Positions 38,255 through 46,620 of a DNA stretch of 64,000 nucleotides are shown one piece after another. Below the pieces are notes generated by a model that was not told where the DNA came from, did not search any database, and saw nothing but the letters and a program-made list of their open reading frames with translations. The stretch is taken from the NCBI RefSeq assembly GCF_002531935.1, contig NZ_NWSV01000008.1:62001-126000 (forward strand). The letters run 5' to 3'. This stretch comes from Rhizobium chutanense. GTDB lineage: Bacteria; Pseudomonadota; Alphaproteobacteria; Rhizobiales; Rhizobiaceae. Position numbers and translations under genes: made by a program. The first letter of the stretch is position 1. The number at the start of each line of letters is the position of its first letter.

Positions 38255-39322
38255 ATGAATACGGCTGCCGCGCCCAAGGTGCAGGTTCCCGACGTAGCGG
38301 GCCAGATCACCTATGCCATGCGCTCGATGGGCGTTGCGCCGATACCCCGCAATTACGAACTCTTCTACGAGGCCTATATCGGCTCCAATCCGGCGCTCAC
38401 CCGGGAACTTGCAGCCCTCGGCTCCCAGGTGACCCAGGCCGAACTCGACGCGCTCGGCGCGCAATATTTCACCACCAGCCCGGTCCGCGTCTTCGACGAC
38501 GCCCATACGCGCATATCGGGCGAACTCGATGGCCTGTTGCGGATCCTGCGACAGGAGCAGAGCTCGCTGGAAAGCTATACACGGCTGCTCGGCGAGACGC
38601 ACAAACGCATCACCTCCAAGAGCAATGCCAGCGTCGAACTGATCGAAAACGCCATCGAACTTTTGAGCCAGGCGACCGGCGACACCATGGCGCATGGCGA
38701 ACGCACCGTCGAGGATGTCGTCCAGCGCTCGCAGGAAATGGACCAGGTCCGCAAGGAACTCGACGAATACAAGCGCATCGCCAACACCGATTCGCTGACG
38801 CGCCTTTCCAACCGCCGCGCCTTCGACGAGCGCCTCGCCGCCGTCTTCAACAATCCCGGCATGCGGCCGGTGACGGCGCTGTTGCTCGCCGACATCGACA
38901 ATTTCAAGAAGATCAACGACACCTACGGCCACCCGGTCGGCGACAAGATCCTGGCCACCGTCGCCTCCGTCATCCGCAGCAACGTCCGGCGCGACGTCTT
39001 CGTCGCCCGCGCCGGCGGCGAGGAATTCGCGCTCATCATCGACGGCAATACCGCGGAGGAAATCACGGCGATCGCCGAGCGCATCCGCCGCACGCTGGAA
39101 ACGACCCCGTTCAAGAATTCCCGCACGCGCGTGAACTACGGCCCGATCACCGTCTCGATCGGCATCTGCATGGCCTCCAGCGCCGAAGATGCCGGCGAAC
39201 TCTACAGCAAGACCGACATCGCCCTTTACGGCGCCAAGAATGCCGGCCGCAACTGCACCATTCTCTATCAGGACGGCATGCAGAAGGATTTCACCAAGAG
39301 CTGGCTGATCTACAAGACCTGA
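38255..39322 (+). CDS. GGDEF-domain diguanylate cyclase
   Basis: This 355-residue cytoplasmic protein has a helical N-terminal domain (about 1-170) and a GGDEF domain (about 180-345). The active site reads ARAGGEEFALII, a functional GGEEF variant, and NTDSLTRLSNRRAFDERL starts the domain. At the inhibitory I-site, where R-x-x-D is expected just before, the sequence is R-D-V-F, so feedback inhibition by c-di-GMP is probably lost. There is no membrane segment. The N-terminal domain (YAMRSMGVAPIPRNYELFYEAY) occurs in other alphaproteobacterial cyclases; its signal is unknown. Confidence 0.92.
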   Translation: MNTAAAPKVQVPDVAGQITYAMRSMGVAPIPRNYELFYEAYIGSNPALTRELAALGSQVTQAELDALGAQYFTTSPVRVFDDAHTRISGELDGLLRILRQEQSSLESYTRLLGETHKRITSKSNASVELIENAIELLSQATGDTMAHGERTVEDVVQRSQEMDQVRKELDEYKRIANTDSLTRLSNRRAFDERLAAVFNNPGMRPVTALLLADIDNFKKINDTYGHPVGDKILATVASVIRSNVRRDVFVARAGGEEFALIIDGNTAEEITAIAERIRRTLETTPFKNSRTRVNYGPITVSIGICMASSAEDAGELYSKTDIALYGAKNAGRNCTILYQDGMQKDFTKSWLIYKT

Positions 39323-39360
39323 CGGCCGCCATAATAATCAGCGCCAGGCGACAGACGTTG

Positions 39361-39972
39361 TCACCACATCGTCTTTGCCGCCCGTCCCGGCCATTCCCGG
39401 TCGTAGGTTTCCTGGTCGAAATCGCCGACGGCGCCCTTCAGCATCTGTCCCGGCGTCGGCAGGCCTGCCGGATCGGCGAAGTGCGCGGCGTTCCAGAGCT
39501 CGGCCCGCATTACCGCACGCGCGCACTGGAAATAAACCTCGTCGATCGAAATGACGACGACGGTGCGCGGATGTTTGCCGTCCATCTCGAAACTCGAAAG
39601 CAGCGCCTCGTCGTCGGAGACCAGGCCGCGGCCGTTGATGCGCATCGTCGTGTTGGAGCCGGGGATCAGGAACATCAGCGCCAGCCTGGGATCGCGCACG
39701 ATGTTGGAGAGTGAATCGACGCGGTTGTTGCCGCGCCAGTCCGGCAGATGCAGCGTCTCGTCGTCGACGACGCGCACCACGCCGCCGAGATCGCCGCGCG
39801 GCGAACAGTCGAGCCCCTCCGGCCCGACCGTCGCCAGCGCCGCAAAGGGCGAGATCTCGATCATCTCCCGATAGAGCGGCGTCAACCGCTTGGTCACCTT
39901 GTCGACCGAGGCCTGCGACAGCCCGGCGCCATAGATCGTGTTGAGCTCTTCGATGCTGCTGATGATTTTCAT
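39361..39972 (-). CDS. Pyridoxamine 5'-phosphate oxidase-family FMN-binding protein
   Basis: This 203-residue split-barrel flavin-binding protein of the MSMEG_1061/DR2398-type PPOX subfamily has FAALATVGPEGLDCSPRGD (about 43-61), LHLPDWRGNNRVDSLSNIVRDPRLALMFLIPGSNTTMRINGRG (about 74-116) and VVVISIDEVYFQCARAVMRAELW. It probably binds FMN and reduces or oxidises an unknown small molecule; it is not the vitamin B6 enzyme itself. It lies 36 bases downstream of the alpha/beta hydrolase on the same strand, so an operon is likely. Confidence 0.88.
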   Translation of the reverse strand: MKIISSIEELNTIYGAGLSQASVDKVTKRLTPLYREMIEISPFAALATVGPEGLDCSPRGDLGGVVRVVDDETLHLPDWRGNNRVDSLSNIVRDPRLALMFLIPGSNTTMRINGRGLVSDDEALLSSFEMDGKHPRTVVVISIDEVYFQCARAVMRAELWNAAHFADPAGLPTPGQMLKGAVGDFDQETYDREWPGRAAKTMW

Positions 39973-40008
39973 GAAGCGTCCCGCCGCGGCTTGATGTCGC
40001 CACGGACG

Positions 40009-40983
40009 CTACAATGCCGCGCGCCGCGCCGGAAGCTCAAAAAATGGAATGATCTCCGCATCTTTTTTGATGCTTTCCCCGGCTTTCTCATCTACGCCGC
40101 CTTCGAGAAAGGCCGCGATCGCGCCAAGCACGGGGGCCGCGGCGACGATGCGCCGATGCCCGAAGCCATTTGCCCAGAACAGCCGCACACTCGGATCCGC
40201 CGCGCCATAACGCCTGGCATGGGCCGGCGACACCTCCTTGTCGTCCTCGGCATGAATGACGAGCACCGGCCGCCCGATCGCACCGACGCTATTGGCGGCA
40301 TCGAACTCCCCGAGTCGCCGCCCGGTGACACGATGAACCTTCTTCTCCAGCGCCATCTGCGCGGCAGTGCGAAGGCCGATCATGCGGCCGAAATCGGTAA
40401 ACAGCCATGCCATCTCGCTCGGTGCGCCGATCAGCACCAGCCGCCCTGAGGTAACAGGCGCCACACCGGGCAGCAGACCCGCCGCTGAGACCATCAGCGC
40501 CGCACCGCCGAACGAATGGCCGATGACCGCATCGAATGCGCCGAAGCGCTGCTCGACCGCCGCGATCGCGCCGACCGCAAGCCCCATATGCAGGAAACGT
40601 CCGCCCGCGCGCCCGTGGCCGGGAAAATCGAGCGCCACCACCTCGGCACCCGTTGCCGAAAGCATCGAAATAAGTTCGGCCATGTAGACGGCGCTCGAGC
40701 CCCAGCCATGCGTGACGAGATAGCGCTTGCGCTGGCCGATCGCTCCACCGTTCAACCTATAGGCATGTGCTTTAGCGCCGCCGGCAAGCCTGAGGACGAA
40801 GCGCTCGACGCCGGCAAGCCGGATTACGCCGGCCGCATGCGCCGCCTTCGCTTTCTCTCCTTTCGGCCGCGGCGACGGCGTCCGACAGAACAGCCGAAAC
40901 GCCGCTTTGCCCGCCAGATCCGGCGAAACCGCCTGCAAGGCCGAAAATCCGAGGCGGGTGACCTCAAGCGCAAAATTTGCCAT
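40009..40983 (-). CDS. Alpha/beta hydrolase
   Basis: This 324-residue protein has a core alpha/beta hydrolase fold (about 85-300). The oxyanion region is LVTHGWGSS, the nucleophile elbow AVIGHSFGGAAL, the acid VLVIHAEDDKEV and the catalytic His NGFGHRRIV. The first 60 residues are a basic helical extension (AFRLFCRTPSPRPKGEKAKAAHA). There is no signal peptide. The divergent MarR gene starts 48 bases away with a perfect dyad between, so this gene is the likely target of that repressor. Substrate is unknown. Confidence 0.88.
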   Translation of the reverse strand: MANFALEVTRLGFSALQAVSPDLAGKAAFRLFCRTPSPRPKGEKAKAAHAAGVIRLAGVERFVLRLAGGAKAHAYRLNGGAIGQRKRYLVTHGWGSSAVYMAELISMLSATGAEVVALDFPGHGRAGGRFLHMGLAVGAIAAVEQRFGAFDAVIGHSFGGAALMVSAAGLLPGVAPVTSGRLVLIGAPSEMAWLFTDFGRMIGLRTAAQMALEKKVHRVTGRRLGEFDAANSVGAIGRPVLVIHAEDDKEVSPAHARRYGAADPSVRLFWANGFGHRRIVAAAPVLGAIAAFLEGGVDEKAGESIKKDAEIIPFFELPARRAAL

Positions 40984-41001
40984 AGTGAGAATCCAAAAGA
41001 C

Positions 41002-41017
41002 TGTTCAACACTGAACA
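41002..41017. promoter_or_regulatory. Candidate MarR operator
   Basis: TGTTCA-ACAC-TGAACA is a perfect dyad with 6-base arms in the 47-base gap between the divergent hydrolase and MarR genes. MarR dimers typically bind such palindromes of 16-20 bases overlapping both promoters. Confidence 0.6.
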
Positions 41018-41030
41018 ATAAAGTACAACG

Positions 41031-41498
41031 ATGAACAAAAATCAATCCCTTCCCTGGGATCATCCGCGTTTTCGCAGCTGGATTGCGGTGGCGCGCGCCT
41101 GCCAGTTGATGCAGCAGTCGCTGACGCGCTCGCTCGCCGATCTCGACATCAAGCCGCCGCATCTCGACATTCTCGTCAATCTCTACCGTTTCGAAGGCAT
41201 CTCGCAGCAGGAACTGGCGCGCAAGCTGCTGGTCGGCCGCTCCAATATGAGCATGCTCTTACCGCAAATGGAGAAACGCCGGCTAATCGAGCGGCGCGGC
41301 GACGAACGCGACAAGCGCGTCCTGCGCCTCTATCTCACCGGTGAAGGCCGCAAAGTAACCGAGGCGGCGATGGCGATCCAGACCGATCTCATCGAACGTA
41401 CGCTCTCCGACGAGCCGATCGAACAATGCATGGCGACCGCCACCTCGATGGAGCGCATCATCGCCACGCTGCTGAAAGATCTGCGCGACGAGGATTAA
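41031..41498 (+). CDS. MarR-family transcriptional regulator
   Basis: This 155-residue MarR protein has the winged HTH at about 50-110: ISQQELARKLLVGRSNMSMLLPQMEKRRLIERRGDERDKRVLRLYLTGEGRKV. The DERDKR wing is the family hallmark. Terminal helices provide the dimer interface. It is divergent from the alpha/beta hydrolase-PPOX operon and probably represses both that operon and itself. The inducing ligand is unknown. Confidence 0.93.
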   Translation: MNKNQSLPWDHPRFRSWIAVARACQLMQQSLTRSLADLDIKPPHLDILVNLYRFEGISQQELARKLLVGRSNMSMLLPQMEKRRLIERRGDERDKRVLRLYLTGEGRKVTEAAMAIQTDLIERTLSDEPIEQCMATATSMERIIATLLKDLRDED

Positions 41499-41499
41499 T

Positions 41500-41543
41500 G
41501 CATGTCGCCCAAAGTGTGCAGCGGTTTTAGGAGGACGACATGC
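41500..41543. repeat. Short palindromic repeat between convergent genes
   Basis: GCATGTCG (41500-41507) and CGACATGC (41536-41543) bracket AAAGTGTGCAGCGGTTTT. The phrase AGTGTGCAGC(G/A)GTTTT recurs at about 56601-56617, so this is a dispersed motif. It lies between the MarR gene and ltrA and could act as a terminator. Confidence 0.6.
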
Positions 41544-41552
41544 GCTTGATGA

Positions 41553-42743
41553 TCAATGCAGCGACGGCGCTGCCGATGTGCCGCTCAGCGACCGATATTC
41601 CCAGGCAGCGACGACGATCAGCACCAGCGTCGCCAGAATGCCCAGCAGATAGATCTCGATGAAAGGTGCTGCGAAGGCAAGCAGGATCAGCAGAACGAGG
41701 CCGGCGAGATGCGACAGCGGCAACTGGCCGCTCGTCGCGCCCTTGAACCAGAGATTGCCGATCAGGAACAGGCCGGAGCCGCCGAGCACTGCCGCAGCGA
41801 TGCCGAGATCGCCGGTCTCGTGCGGATGCGAGAACATGAATTCGACCGCGACCGCATGCACGATAATGCCGGCGAGAATCGGGATATGCCCATAGGTGAA
41901 GGCCTGCCGCGCTAAGCTCCCCGGCGTCTCCTCATGCTCGATGCGGTGGGCGGCGCGCCCGTGGCCGAAGCGGAAATACAGCCACCACATGGCGACCGTG
42001 CCGATGAAGGCGGTGACGAAGACGATACCGGTCAGCGCTGAAAACGGCAGTTCCGAAAAGGTGCGGCCGGAAACCAGGATGGCTTCGCCGAGGCAGATGA
42101 TGACGAAGAGCGCGCAGCGCTCGGCCATATGCGCCCCGGAAACGTCCCAGTCGCTTGGCCTCGAGCGCCCGAGCCCCGGCACGGCAAAACCCGCCGCCGG
42201 CCCGATATATTCGATGGCAAGCGCAATCACCCAGGCGATCAGCCGGGCTTCATGCTCGAGCAGCCCGCCCGCAATCCAGAAGACGCCGGCCGCCACGAGC
42301 CAGGTGGTGATGCGGATGAAATTCAGCGTGTTGGCGCGGTCGACGCGCGTCATGGCATAGGTGGTAAACAGCGAACGGCCGACCTGCATCGCCACATAGG
42401 CGCCGGCAAACAGCAACCCCTTGTCGCCGAAGGCCTCGGGGATCGAGGCGGACAGCAGCAGCCCGAGCATCATCAGCGCCACCAGCATGCCGCGCACCGG
42501 CATCTTGTCTGGGTCGAGCCAGTTGGTCACCCAGGCGGTGAAGATCCACACCCACCAGACGGCGAAGGTCATCAGCGCCGCTTCGGCCGCACCCAGCGGC
42601 GTGTAGTGGGCGGCGAGCGCATGCGAAAGCTGCGAGATCGAAAAGACGAAGACCAGGTCGAAGAACAGTTCGAGGAAGGTCACCTTGCTGCCGCTCGCAC
42701 TCCCCTTGGCGCGCAGCCAGTTCTTTGCGTTCGTTTTCGCCAT
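41553..42743 (-). CDS. Low temperature requirement protein A (LtrA) family membrane protein
   Basis: This 396-residue polytopic inner-membrane protein has about 10-12 helices. The LtrA signature is VTFLELFFDLVFVFSISQLSHAL (about 18-40), followed by LMTFAVWWVWIFTAWVTNWLDPD and, in the second half, MAERCALFVIICLGEAIL. Named after a Listeria gene needed for growth in the cold; its biochemical role is unclear. ATG 42743 has GGGGG upstream and is preferred to ATG 42761. The DUF971 gene ends 36 bases upstream on the same strand. Confidence 0.9.
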   Translation of the reverse strand: MAKTNAKNWLRAKGSASGSKVTFLELFFDLVFVFSISQLSHALAAHYTPLGAAEAALMTFAVWWVWIFTAWVTNWLDPDKMPVRGMLVALMMLGLLLSASIPEAFGDKGLLFAGAYVAMQVGRSLFTTYAMTRVDRANTLNFIRITTWLVAAGVFWIAGGLLEHEARLIAWVIALAIEYIGPAAGFAVPGLGRSRPSDWDVSGAHMAERCALFVIICLGEAILVSGRTFSELPFSALTGIVFVTAFIGTVAMWWLYFRFGHGRAAHRIEHEETPGSLARQAFTYGHIPILAGIIVHAVAVEFMFSHPHETGDLGIAAAVLGGSGLFLIGNLWFKGATSGQLPLSHLAGLVLLILLAFAAPFIEIYLLGILATLVLIVVAAWEYRSLSGTSAAPSLH

Positions 42744-42779
42744 ATCGCCCCCGATATTCATAAAATTTCAGCTTGAAGG

Positions 42780-43157
42780 TCAGCGCGGCTTTTCCGCCGT
42801 ATCGCGGCTCATGCCCTTTTCCCTGAGCTCGTCCTCATAGGCCGAAAACAGCTCAGGCCCCCGTTCACCGAGCTCGCGCAGATAGGTCCAGGTGTAGATG
42901 CCGGTATCGTGCATATCGTCGAAGCCGATCCTGACCGCGTAATTGCCGGTCGGCATCATCGAAATGATCGCGACGTTGCGCTTGCCCGGCACCGTCACCT
43001 TCTGCCCCGGCCCATGCCCCTGCACCTCGGCCGAGGGCGACAGCACCCGCAGCATCTCGGCCGACAGCTCGAAGCTCTGGCCGTCGTCGAAGGTCACCGC
43101 CAGCCGCTGCCTGTCTTTCGAGACGCGGAGTTCGCTCGGCCAGATATCGCTCATCAT
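42780..43157 (-). CDS. DUF971 (gamma-butyrobetaine hydroxylase-like N-terminal) protein
   Basis: This 125-residue single-domain protein has the DUF971 core IWPSELRVSKDRQRLAVTFDDGQSFELSAEMLRVLSPSAEVQGHG and IISMMPTGNYAVRIGFDDMHDTGIYTWTYLREL (about 65-98). Stand-alone members occur beside iron-sulfur or molybdenum cofactor genes, and here it is divergent from moaA with 133 bases between. AGAGGAC lies just upstream of the ATG. Function is not established. Confidence 0.88.
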   Translation of the reverse strand: MMSDIWPSELRVSKDRQRLAVTFDDGQSFELSAEMLRVLSPSAEVQGHGPGQKVTVPGKRNVAIISMMPTGNYAVRIGFDDMHDTGIYTWTYLRELGERGPELFSAYEDELREKGMSRDTAEKPR

Positions 43158-43290
43158 TTTGTCCTCTTCTCATGCGAGGAGTAGGCGCTGATCTTTTTCA
43201 GCGCAAGCTGAAATTGGCATGCGCACGCAGCCTGTTTCCCTTGACGCGACAATAGCCTATGCCCACATTGACTGGAGTACGGAGATACAG

Positions 43291-44337
43291 GTGAACACTA
43301 GAGTTGGAACGTTAGGCGCTGCATCGCCGCTGGTGGCGGACGCGCATCCGATGATCGACCCTTTCGGCCGGGCGGTCACCTATCTCCGCGTCTCCGTCAC
43401 CGACCGCTGCGATTTCCGCTGCACCTATTGCATGGCGGAGAATATGACCTTCCTGCCGAAGAAGGATCTGTTGACGCTGGAAGAGCTCGACCGTCTGTGT
43501 TCCGCCTTCATCGCCAAGGGCGTCAGCAAAATCAGGCTGACCGGCGGCGAGCCCCTGGTGCGCAAGAACATCATGTATCTGGTCCGCCGGCTCGGCGAAA
43601 AGATCGGCGCCGGCCTCGACGAATTGACGCTGACCACCAACGGCTCGCAGCTGTCGCGCCATGCCGAGGAGCTTTATGATTGCGGCGTGCGCCGCATCAA
43701 CGTCTCGCTCGATACGCTCGATCCCGACAAGTTCCGCAAGATCACCCGCTGGGGCGATTTCGCCAAGGTCATGGAAGGCATCGACGCGGCTCAAAAGGCA
43801 GGGCTGAAGATCAAGCTCAACGCCGTGGCGCTGAAGGATTTCAACGAGGCCGAGATGCCCGACCTCTTGCGCTTCGCCCATGGCCGCGGCATGGACCTGA
43901 CCGTCATCGAAACCATGCCGATGGGCGAGATCGAAGAAGACCGCACCGACCAGTACCTGCCGCTCTCCGAGCTGCGCGCCGATCTGGAGAAGCAGTTCAC
44001 CCTCACTGACATCGATTACCACACAGGCGGCCCCGCGCGTTACGTCAGCGTCACCGAGACCGGCGGCCGCCTCGGCTTCATCACGCCGATGACCCATAAT
44101 TTCTGCGAGAGCTGCAACCGTGTCCGCCTCACCTGCACCGGCACGCTCTATATGTGCCTCGGCCAGAACGACGCCGCTGATCTCAGAGCAGCCCTCCGCG
44201 CCACCGATGACGATGCCCTCCTCCACGCCGCCATCGACGAGGCCATCACCCGCAAACCGAAGGGCCACGATTTCATCATCGATCGCACGCATAACCGCCC
44301 GGCCGTGGCCCGGCATATGAGTGTCACTGGTGGGTGA
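43291..44337 (+). CDS. moaA: GTP 3',8-cyclase MoaA
   Basis: This 348-residue radical-SAM enzyme starts molybdenum cofactor synthesis by converting GTP to the 3',8-cyclised intermediate. The N-terminal cluster motif is [15 protein letters not shown] (CxxxCxxC, about 36-50), the SAM loop is [13 protein letters not shown], and the C-terminal cluster ligands are [21 protein letters not shown] (about 270-290). The GTG start has GGAG 6 bases upstream; a longer in-frame start is not supported by the family. The usual C-terminal Gly-Gly is present (SVTGG). Other moa genes are not adjacent; mobA-mobB lie 16 kb away. Confidence 0.95.
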   Translation: MNTRVGTLGAASPLVADAHPMIDPFGRAVTYLRVSVTDRCDFRCTYCMAENMTFLPKKDLLTLEELDRLCSAFIAKGVSKIRLTGGEPLVRKNIMYLVRRLGEKIGAGLDELTLTTNGSQLSRHAEELYDCGVRRINVSLDTLDPDKFRKITRWGDFAKVMEGIDAAQKAGLKIKLNAVALKDFNEAEMPDLLRFAHGRGMDLTVIETMPMGEIEEDRTDQYLPLSELRADLEKQFTLTDIDYHTGGPARYVSVTETGGRLGFITPMTHNFCESCNRVRLTCTGTLYMCLGQNDAADLRAALRATDDDALLHAAIDEAITRKPKGHDFIIDRTHNRPAVARHMSVTGG

Positions 44338-44345
44338 GGCCCGGT

Positions 44346-44575
44346 CCCCGCAAAGCGGGGAGCGATCGATCCAGTGAATCGATCGCAGGGCCGAACGCCC
44401 TGAGCCCAGGCGAAGGGCCGGGATACGATGCGGCAAACTCGAGGCGATGAGGGGACAAGCGACGACAGGAGCGCGTGCGCTGAGCGCAAGCGAAGGGCAA
44501 TTAATGGAGTGCCGTGCGGCCCCCTCATCCGACCCTTCGGGCCACCTTCTCCCCGCTGGGGAGAAGGGAACCCCC
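44346..44575. repeat. Mosaic of palindromic repeats after moaA
   Basis: This stretch has several hairpins: CCCCGC/GCGGGG (44346-44360), GCGATCGAT/ATCGATCGC (44362-44386, perfect 9-base arms) and CCTTCTCCCC/GGGGAGAAGG (about 44541-44568). It separates convergent moaA and the methyltransferase gene and codes for nothing recognisable. It looks like fused fragments of rhizobial intergenic repeats. Confidence 0.7.
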
Positions 44576-45361
44576 TCACCCAGGCTTACGCGCACAAATC
44601 GCAAACCGCTCCTGCACCAACCGCTCCAGCCCCCGCAAAAACGGCATCTTGCGCGCCTGCGCCCAATGGATGTCGCCAAGCTTGCGGTCGACCACGATGT
44701 CCACAAAACCCGCCTCGCGCAGAAGATCAACGATCGCCTCGGCCGGCATCTGCTTGGAGAAATGCACGCGCGAGCGGATCTTCTGGTGCCGCGCCATCAT
44801 TTCAGGCGACATATGGCTCGCCGCCGGCCTGCCGGTCAGCTTCGTCCAAAACTTCTGCAGGCCCTTGACCCAGGTTTCCCTGCCCATATTGCCGTCGACG
44901 ATCAGCACCCTGCCGCCTGGCTTCAGCACCGAAAACCATTCCTTGAAGGCAGACGCCGGGTCCACCAGCGTCCAGACGAGATGTCGGTTGGTAATGGCGT
45001 CGTAGCTGTCCCTCGGCTCCATGGTGTTTTCGGCGTCGCCGGAAACGAAGCGGATATCGGTGCCGCGCTTCTTCGCCTTGGCGCGCGCCTGCGCCAGCAT
45101 CGCATCCGACCAATCGAGGCCGGTCACCTTGAAGCCGACATCATGCATCAGATGCGAGATGACGGCCGTGCCGCAAGCAAGATCGAGCAGCGGGCGCCCC
45201 TGGCCTTCGCCAAGATGCTTCCTGATCAGCCGCTGCCAGCCCTTCCGCTCTTCTTCCGAAAAGATTTCATGGCCGACGCTCTGGTCGAAGCTATCAGCCC
45301 GTTCCGACCAGAAATCGCGGATTTCGTCGCGGATCGAGTAGTTCGTGTTCATCGAATTCAT
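44576..45361 (-). CDS. Class I SAM-dependent methyltransferase
   Basis: This 261-residue methyltransferase has motif I LLDLACGTAVISHLMHDVG (about 60-78), then VTGLDWSDAMLAQARAKAK, IRFVSGDAENTMEPRDSYDAI and the post-motif LKPGGRVLIVDG. The C-terminal part (AEAIVDLLREAGFVDIVVDR) is typical of the UbiE/type 11 group. ATG 45361 is preferred; an ATG 18 bases upstream is possible. It is divergent from the iron ABC operon with an IRO-like site between, so co-regulation by iron is likely. Substrate is unknown; metallophore or porphyrin-like chemistry is one possibility. Confidence 0.88.
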   Translation of the reverse strand: MNSMNTNYSIRDEIRDFWSERADSFDQSVGHEIFSEEERKGWQRLIRKHLGEGQGRPLLDLACGTAVISHLMHDVGFKVTGLDWSDAMLAQARAKAKKRGTDIRFVSGDAENTMEPRDSYDAITNRHLVWTLVDPASAFKEWFSVLKPGGRVLIVDGNMGRETWVKGLQKFWTKLTGRPAASHMSPEMMARHQKIRSRVHFSKQMPAEAIVDLLREAGFVDIVVDRKLGDIHWAQARKMPFLRGLERLVQERFAICARKPG

Positions 45362-45414
45362 CGCAGGCACCCCCGGCATAACATCAGTTTGGAAATGCTC
45401 TAAAACATATAACT

Positions 45415-45429
45415 TGATTCATAAAGTCA
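45415..45429. promoter_or_regulatory. IRO-box-like iron operator (TGA-N9-TCA)
   Basis: TGATTCATAAAGTCA fits the rhizobial iron-responsive operator TGA-N9-TCA bound by RirA. It lies 63-49 bases before the ABC binding-protein gene and about 54 bases before the divergent methyltransferase gene, in an AT-rich promoter-like stretch. RirA binding is inferred from the motif. Confidence 0.55.
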
Positions 45430-45477
45430 TATTTCTTATGCCTGCGGACATTATTCAGACGTCAGGGGAATTTCCAG

Positions 45478-46614
45478 ATGAATTTCGTGAAAATGCTCGC
45501 AGTTTCCGCAGCTGCGATAGCCGGCTTGATGCCGCTTTCGGCCCTTGCGCAGTCCTTCACCATCAAGGATGTGGCAGGCCGAGAAGTGAGTTTCGATAAG
45601 CCGGTCGAGCGTGTGATCCTTGGGGAAGGCCGCATGCTGTATGCCGTCGCACCGATCGAGAAGGAAGATCCCTTCGCCAAGATCGTCGGCTGGCGCAACG
45701 ATCTCTGGACCACCGACAAGGATGGCTTCAACGCCTATGTCGAGAAGTTTCCGAAGGGCAAGGACCTGCCCTTTCTCGGTAACCTCACCGACGGTACGCT
45801 GCAGACCGAGACCGTCGTCAAGCTTCATCCCGATGTGCTGCTGCTGCCGATCGGCAACAAGACAGCCGCCGACGAAGTGAAGCTCGAAGACATGCTCGCC
45901 GGCATCGGCGTGAAAATCGTCTATATCGATTTCCGCGAACATATTCTCGCAAACACCGAACCGAGCCTGAAGATCCTCGGCAAGCTCTTCGGCCATGAGG
46001 ACCGCGCCGAAGCCGTCGCCAGCTTCTGGAAGGAGCAGATGGCGCGCGTGACCGACAGACTGAAGGCAGCCAATCCGCCGGAGCCGAAGGTCTTCATGTA
46101 TCGCGCCGCCGGTCTGGTGGAGTGCTGCGGTACCTTCGGCCCGGATAATTTCGGCCTGATGGTCGATTTGGCCGGTGGCCACAATCTCGGCTCCGATTTC
46201 CTGCCCGGTTATACCGGCTCCATCAATGCCGAACAGGTCGTCGCTTCCAATCCCGAGGTGATCGTCGTCACCGGTTCCAACTGGAGCCAGACCAAGGATG
46301 CCAAGGATTTCGTCAATGTCGGCCCGAATGCCGCAGCCACCCTCGGCGACAGCCGCAAGGCCCTGATCACGCTGATGGAAAACCCGGCCTTCACCGGCTC
46401 CAAGGCGGTGGCCGGCGGCAATGTGCACGCGATCTGGCACCAATTCTATACCAGCCCCTACCAGTTCGTCGCCGTCCAGCAGCTGGCCAAATGGTTCCAC
46501 CCGAACCTCTTTGCCGATCTCGACCCCGATGCCACCTTCAAGGTATTCCACGAGAAATTCCTGCCGGTCGCCTATCAGCCGGGCTACTGGGTCGACGCCA
46601 AGGCAGGTAATTGA
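45478..46614 (+). CDS. Iron-type ABC transporter substrate-binding protein
   Basis: This 378-residue periplasmic binding protein has a signal peptide (MNFVKMLAVSAAAIAGLMPLSALAQ). It belongs to the class III (BtuF/FhuD-like) fold: FTIKDVAGREVSFDKPVERVILG at the N-terminus, LHPDVLLLPIGN and the C-terminal lobe segment VVASNPEVIVVTGSNW. It probably binds an iron-siderophore, haem or similar chelate. It is first gene of a three-gene importer operon behind an IRO-like site; the permease starts 6 bases after its stop. Confidence 0.92.
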   Translation: MNFVKMLAVSAAAIAGLMPLSALAQSFTIKDVAGREVSFDKPVERVILGEGRMLYAVAPIEKEDPFAKIVGWRNDLWTTDKDGFNAYVEKFPKGKDLPFLGNLTDGTLQTETVVKLHPDVLLLPIGNKTAADEVKLEDMLAGIGVKIVYIDFREHILANTEPSLKILGKLFGHEDRAEAVASFWKEQMARVTDRLKAANPPEPKVFMYRAAGLVECCGTFGPDNFGLMVDLAGGHNLGSDFLPGYTGSINAEQVVASNPEVIVVTGSNWSQTKDAKDFVNVGPNAAATLGDSRKALITLMENPAFTGSKAVAGGNVHAIWHQFYTSPYQFVAVQQLAKWFHPNLFADLDPDATFKVFHEKFLPVAYQPGYWVDAKAGN

Positions 46615-46620
46615 TCCGCG

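Noticed and set aside
42780..44337. DUF971-moaA as a complete molybdenum cofactor cluster
   Set aside because: No moaB, moaC, moaD, moaE or moeA is present nearby; only moaA here and mobA-mobB 16 kb away, so it is not a full cluster.
44338..44575. Hairpin-rich region after moaA as a structured RNA gene
   Set aside because: The hairpins are separate palindromes of the kind scattered in rhizobial intergenic DNA, without a continuous conserved fold or promoter that I can see.
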